Assembly: GCA_026874595.1 (NCBI GenBank)
Contig: CM049311.1
Location: 40,057,676 to 40,121,675, forward strand
Direction: 5' to 3'
Source: Sipunculus nudus
Lineage: Eukaryota; Annelida; Sipuncula; Golfingiida; Sipunculidae
DNA: 64,000 nt
The notes under the pieces are model-generated. The model was given only the letters and a program-made list of their open reading frames with translations, had not been told where the DNA came from and made no database searches. Positions 52,701 through 58,500 of the stretch are shown in pieces. The position numbers were made by a program, and so were the translations under genes. Each line of letters starts with the position of its first letter. Position 1 is the stretch's first letter.

Positions 52701-55497
52701 GCGATTGGGCTGTGGCAGCCATATTGGAATTCCAACAATTCTGTAATATGATAGGATTGAAGCTCTCATAGGTACCAATCATCCCTGTGAATTTGGGAAA
52801 GCTGCAGTATGTTGTTGTTGAGTTATCGCTCGCGAAAGAAAGTGTCACTGATGGAAAGACGGAAGGACAGACTGACACGGTGATCACTAAAGAGCACCAC
52901 TTGTCAAGCGGTACCCTAATTGTATCCGCCAAAACGAAGTTTTGCGGATACTATGTTTTTGACCAGGTTCCACCGCCGCGGCCGCCGCCGCGGCCGCCGC
53001 GTTTGTTTCCGGAGAACCCTCTGAGACTACTGGACAGATTTTTCCGAAACTTACACAAATTATGGGGTCACATGTGAACTGGTGCCTAACCAAGTGACCT
53101 TGACCTCTGACCTTTCGTCTCTGCCCAGCGTCCGTTTGTGCGTCTGTTTCCACACATAAACCCATATATCTCGGGAACCGTTTGACCGATCCGGAAAAAA
53201 ATTTTACACAAATGTAGCCCTGGGAAAGCTTTATAACAAACACAACAAAAGGTGGCGCCACCTGTAACCATGTTTGCACAGTGTCCATCTGTTCATCTGC
53301 CTGGGGTTAAAATCACTCATATCTCTGCAGTGATTTGACTAATTCACCTAAAATTTGGCATGCATATACATCCTAGATAGCTTTATCGATTTTGTGACAG
53401 GTGGCGCCACCTACATTCACGTTAACGCTCCACACATAATCCCATATATCTCGGGAACCGTTTGACCGATCCGGAAAAAATTTTTACACAAATGTAGCCC
53501 TGGGATAGCTTTATAACATACACAACAAAAGGTGGCGCCACCTGCAACCATGTTTGCACAGTGTCCATCTGTTCATCTGCCTGGGGTTAAAATCACTCAT
53601 ATCTCTGCAGTGGTTTGACTAATTCACCTAAAATTCGGCATGCATATACATCCTAGATAGCTTTCTCGATTTTGTGACAGGTGGCGCCACCTACATTCAC
53701 GTTAACGCTCCACACATAATCCCATATATCTCGGGAACCGTTTGACCGATCCGGAAAAAATTTTTACACAAATGTAGCCCTGGGATAGCTTTATTACATA
53801 CACAACAAAAGGTGGCGCCACCTGCAACCATGTTTGCACAGTGTCCATTTGTTCATCTGCCTGGGGTTAAAATCACTCATATCTCTGCAGTGGTTTGACT
53901 AATTCACCTAAAATTTGGCATGTGTATACATCCTAGATAGCTTTCTTGATTTTATGACAGGTGGCGCCACCTACATTCACGTTAACACTCCACACATAAA
54001 TCCATATATCTCAGGAACCGTTTGACTGATCCGGAAAATTTTTTTACACAAATATAGCCCTGGGATAGCTTTATAACATACACAACAAAAGGTGGCGCCA
54101 CCTGCAACCATGTTTGCACAGTGTCCATTTGTTAATCTGCCTGGGGTTAAAATCACTCATATCTCTGCAGTGGTTTGACTAATTCACCTAAAATTCGGCA
54201 TGTGTATACATCCTAGATAGCTTTCTTGATTTTATGACAGGTGGCGCCACCTACATTCACGTTTATGCTGCAGACATCCAAGCTCATATCTCGGGAACCG
54301 TTTGACCAATCAGGAAAAAAACTTTACACAAATGTAGCCCTTGGATAGCTTTATAACATGAACAAAAATGGTGGCGCCACCTGCAGCCATTTTTGCACAG
54401 CGTCCATCTGTTTGTCTGCTGTGGGATAAAATTACTCATATCTCTGCAGTGGTGTGACTTTTCCACATGAAATTTTGCATGTGTATATATCTTGGATAGT
54501 TTCTCGTTCAAATAACAGGTGTCGCCACCTACAATCATGTTTATGTGGCAGAGATCCATTCTAATATTTAACACATGTAACTCTATATCCCCTTGCCACT
54601 CAATCAATGCCTCACTTCACCCGTCCTTCTCTGATTTTGGCGGATACACGTAGTCGCTTGTCGACTACCCTTATTCTAGTTATTTATTAAATAATCATTT
54701 TTTTCATGCCACAAAAAGGGTTTAATATAAACTGAAAATCATTCTTCCTCTTCCCCAACCTCGGAAGAAAGTGAAATAAAGTGATCAGTCCTTTCTGATC
54801 ACCTGGCGGACCATCTGTAAATATTTCCGCTAGTGAAGCGGTTGGTTCGCTGGACTTGCGCGCCACCGACCTGCGTTTGATTCCCGGATCAGCCCAGGAT
54901 TTTCCCCTCATTTATTTCTCTTCGTAACAGGTCACTGTGACCTATATGCTGCAACCTTTAGGAAAAAGATGTTGTATGAACACCCTCAATTGCAGATGGT
55001 GAAAAATCGTATCTGTAAGGCTTAGAATCTTCTTACACAATTTCCTGAGAGGCTCTAGGCAAATCTCCTTGGAAACCTGAAATTAGGTCATGGTGACCTA
55101 CATTTTATGACCTATAAGACGAAACCCCGATTTTGAGCACCCTGAATGTCAGATGGGCACAAATCGTATCTGTTAGGCCTAGAATCTTCTAATACAACAT
55201 CCTGGGAGGTCCTAGGCAAATTTCCTTGGAAACCTGAAATTAGGTCATGGTGACCTACATTTTGTGACCTACAGGCTGAAAACAGGATTTTGAGCATCCA
55301 GAAAGTCATGCAGGGCACACATTGTATTTGTTAGGCCTAGAATCTTCTAATGTAACATTCTGAGATGTCCTTGGCCAATATACTTGGAAAACTGAAATTA
55401 GGTCACCATGACTATATTTTGCAACCTATCAGAAAATATGTCATATAAGCATCCAGACAGTCAGACAGGGCACAAATTGTATCCACTAGTCCTAGAA

Positions 55498-55558
<61 letters not shown>

Positions 55559-58500
55559 ATATTCTGCCAGCTAGGGACCAGAAACATGATTTTGAGCACC
55601 CAGACAAACAGGGTACAAATTGTAACTATTTTCCTTGGAACCCTCTGTTGTGAAATCTAGGGGGGTCCTGGGCAGGTCTCCTATGAATCCTGAAATTTTT
55701 ATTTTCTTTCCATTTTTCAACACTGTAACCATAGGCTATTTTCACAGACAATATATAACATTAATAAAAATAATGAGCACCCAGTCTAAATTAGCTGAGC
55801 ATCATGGCCCATGGGACACCTGTTTTTCATCGCAGTCATGCCAGAGCATTAGTTTGGTAGTCATATATTTAGTACTTGATTATCACCAAATAACAGGGCC
55901 ATTTCCTCTTAGCTTTTCAAATGGTAATATATACAAAAAAACAATATTTATTAGAAATAAGTATGTTTTGCATTTGCTATAACATTTTACAAAATTCAGC
56001 TGAGCAGCATGACCCTTTGGTCCCTTGTTCATACCTGCTGTCTGGGGTTAGGTCCACTAATTAAACTGCATTATGTATCACATCTAATCACTGTATACCT
56101 TTGCTTGGAATAAGTTGACCTTTGAGTTGACACCACCTTTTCAGATAGTTTGTTTTCATTGTTAATACTTCTGATAAATGATTGAATTTTAGTTCTCATT
56201 TTCCAGTTTGGATAAACCATGAATCAGATAGATGAAATTTGGTTCCACAATGCTCTGTTCTAAATGTAAATGTAATTATAGTCTTCTGATTCAGTAAAGT
56301 ACACAGGCAGTGAGTGAAAACACAATGACTTGAGAAACCTAAGTTTTGAATATTTGATTTGTTTTGTGTTTCAGAGTCAGAGCAGTATTGGATCAGGGTC
56401 TGACCAAGGATCATCTTCACAAAAAACACGTCTGATGTTTCCTAATCTGTCAGTGCTTGACATCAGTAATAATCCACTGACCACATTACCTCAGGAAATC
56501 TCCGAGATGGACTCACTCAGTGAGTTTAAACTGGCAAATAATAAACTCAAAGAGGTGAGGCTTTTAATGTGTATATACCTCTTACTTTAATGAGTAATTG
56601 AAATACAGTGAAACCTCGTTGTGTGGAACTCGGTTAAGTGGAATTCCCGCATGTGTCTATGTCATATGTGGGGTCCCTGCAAAAAACAGTTAAAACCTTA
56701 CTATTTTAACTCCGCTTGTGTCGAAGTCGGGTGTGTCGAAAACCCTGATGTGTCGAGGTGTTTTGTCGGTCCCCAGCTGATATTTCTATCGCTTAACTCG
56801 AAGTAATGTTAGGATAACAGTTGTGCACGGCCCATCATTCATGATTGGGCCGTGATGACCAGTAATAATTAATAAATACAGGCAAGGTTCTCACTCATCA
56901 AGCACGATAGGTCTGTCGCTCGACTCGAGGTCATGGCGCTTTAATAATTTAAAAACAGTTGGGCACGGTCCAACAACCATACCTAAGGCCGCGATGACCA
57001 GTTACATAATTAATACCGGCAAGGATCTTACTCAACAAGCGCGATGGCTTACATACCTAGTCCGTTGTTTACCTACTTGCCAATTAGTCACTCAGGATCA
57101 CACCTTACTTCTCTCACAGACAAAGCATGAATGAGTAGTTATTGATAAACCAAACATAATCCGATCCTTCCCTTTAATGTGTCTAGGATAAACATACAGG
57201 ACTCTATAAAAAGGGAGGAAGATGAGATCTACATCAGGCTGACTCATATATACCTTAGAGTACGTTATACTGTATTACTGCTTAATTTTTATATTGTTCA
57301 TGTCCTGTTTTCAATGGCGTCGCGGGCCGCTAAGCGTAAGCTGGTGTAAAGACCATATAAACCTCGTTCAATCTCTCTCTTTCTCTCTCTCTATCGCTCT
57401 CTCCACACACACTATTTTTTTTTTCACTTTGATATTCTATGACGCTAAAAGAAATCGTCTCAACAAAATAAAAGAATGAAAAGAAACAATATTAAGAAAT
57501 CTAAAGGATTCAGGTAAACATTTGTGTGAACTATATAATATAGGCCCTATACATGTGCAGTATTTATCGATAATAATCACGGCTGCAGAAGGTTGAATAT
57601 AATGAACACCTGTTGTCTTGAACTCCGTTTGTGTCTAAGTAAATTTGCTAGTCCCTTCAACTTCGACACAACGAGGTTCCACTGTAACTTCATATAAATC
57701 CTTACTTAAGAATGCACTATAGTGGCATAGTAATTGTATGTTGTAAAATGTGCCACTGACATTGTGCTGATAACCTAATAATCCTGTTACAGAGACTGAT
57801 GAATAAGATTAACAAAATGATGTGAAGTCTTTACTGCCTTGTTTGTCATAGTTCTGGTTCAGGTGATATTAGAGATTCTGTGTATCTTTACCTAGTATCA
57901 AATGTTTTTGTACAAATGAGGTGCCACTGAGCAACTTTAAGTTGTTTATTTGATGTATCATTGTCTACAGAGGCTAAGATGATGATGATGATTATGATAA
58001 TCTTGTTGATGTTGTAGTTGAACATGATTTTCAAAATTTCTGCAGCTGCCTCCTGAGTTAGGTCAGCTGAAGCGTTTATGGAACTTGGATATAACTGGCT
58101 GTCCTGTGGAGAAAGATCTGCGAGCTGTACTTGGGGACAAAGTGAAAAAGACAGGAGCGGTCCTTGGCTACCTCAAGTCTCTCAAGGATGAGTCAGTGTC
58201 AAACAGTACCAAGTCACACTGTAGTACTGATAACATCTGAATAATCACAGTCTGTGAGACAATGTCAAACACAGTAACAAGTTGTTAACTTACTGATAAC
58301 ATAATTATCACTGTCTATTGGGTTCTGTCAGTCCTTCTGCCTGTAAACTGATTCTGTTTTGTCATTCAGGGTTAAAGACCTAACTTTTACAAGTTTTTTC
58401 ATCAGTGCTAGGCTTTCTGTAACTAGGTTTCATGTTTCAGTAATTTTCAGGTATTCCACTGTATGTTTGTTAATGTGAGCTTCACATAGATCTTTCAATA

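Noticed and set aside
52887-53288. Minus-strand 133-codon frame with poly-alanine
   Set aside because: Lies in HINE-A 5' module (GC-rich triplet stretch) and repeats in other copies with broken frames.
54815-54905. A functional tRNA gene
   Set aside because: No full cloverleaf or acceptor stem can be drawn; at most a SINE head.
55408-55653. Open frame with a long poly-tyrosine run
   Set aside because: Product of the (TTA)n microsatellite inside a repeat element.
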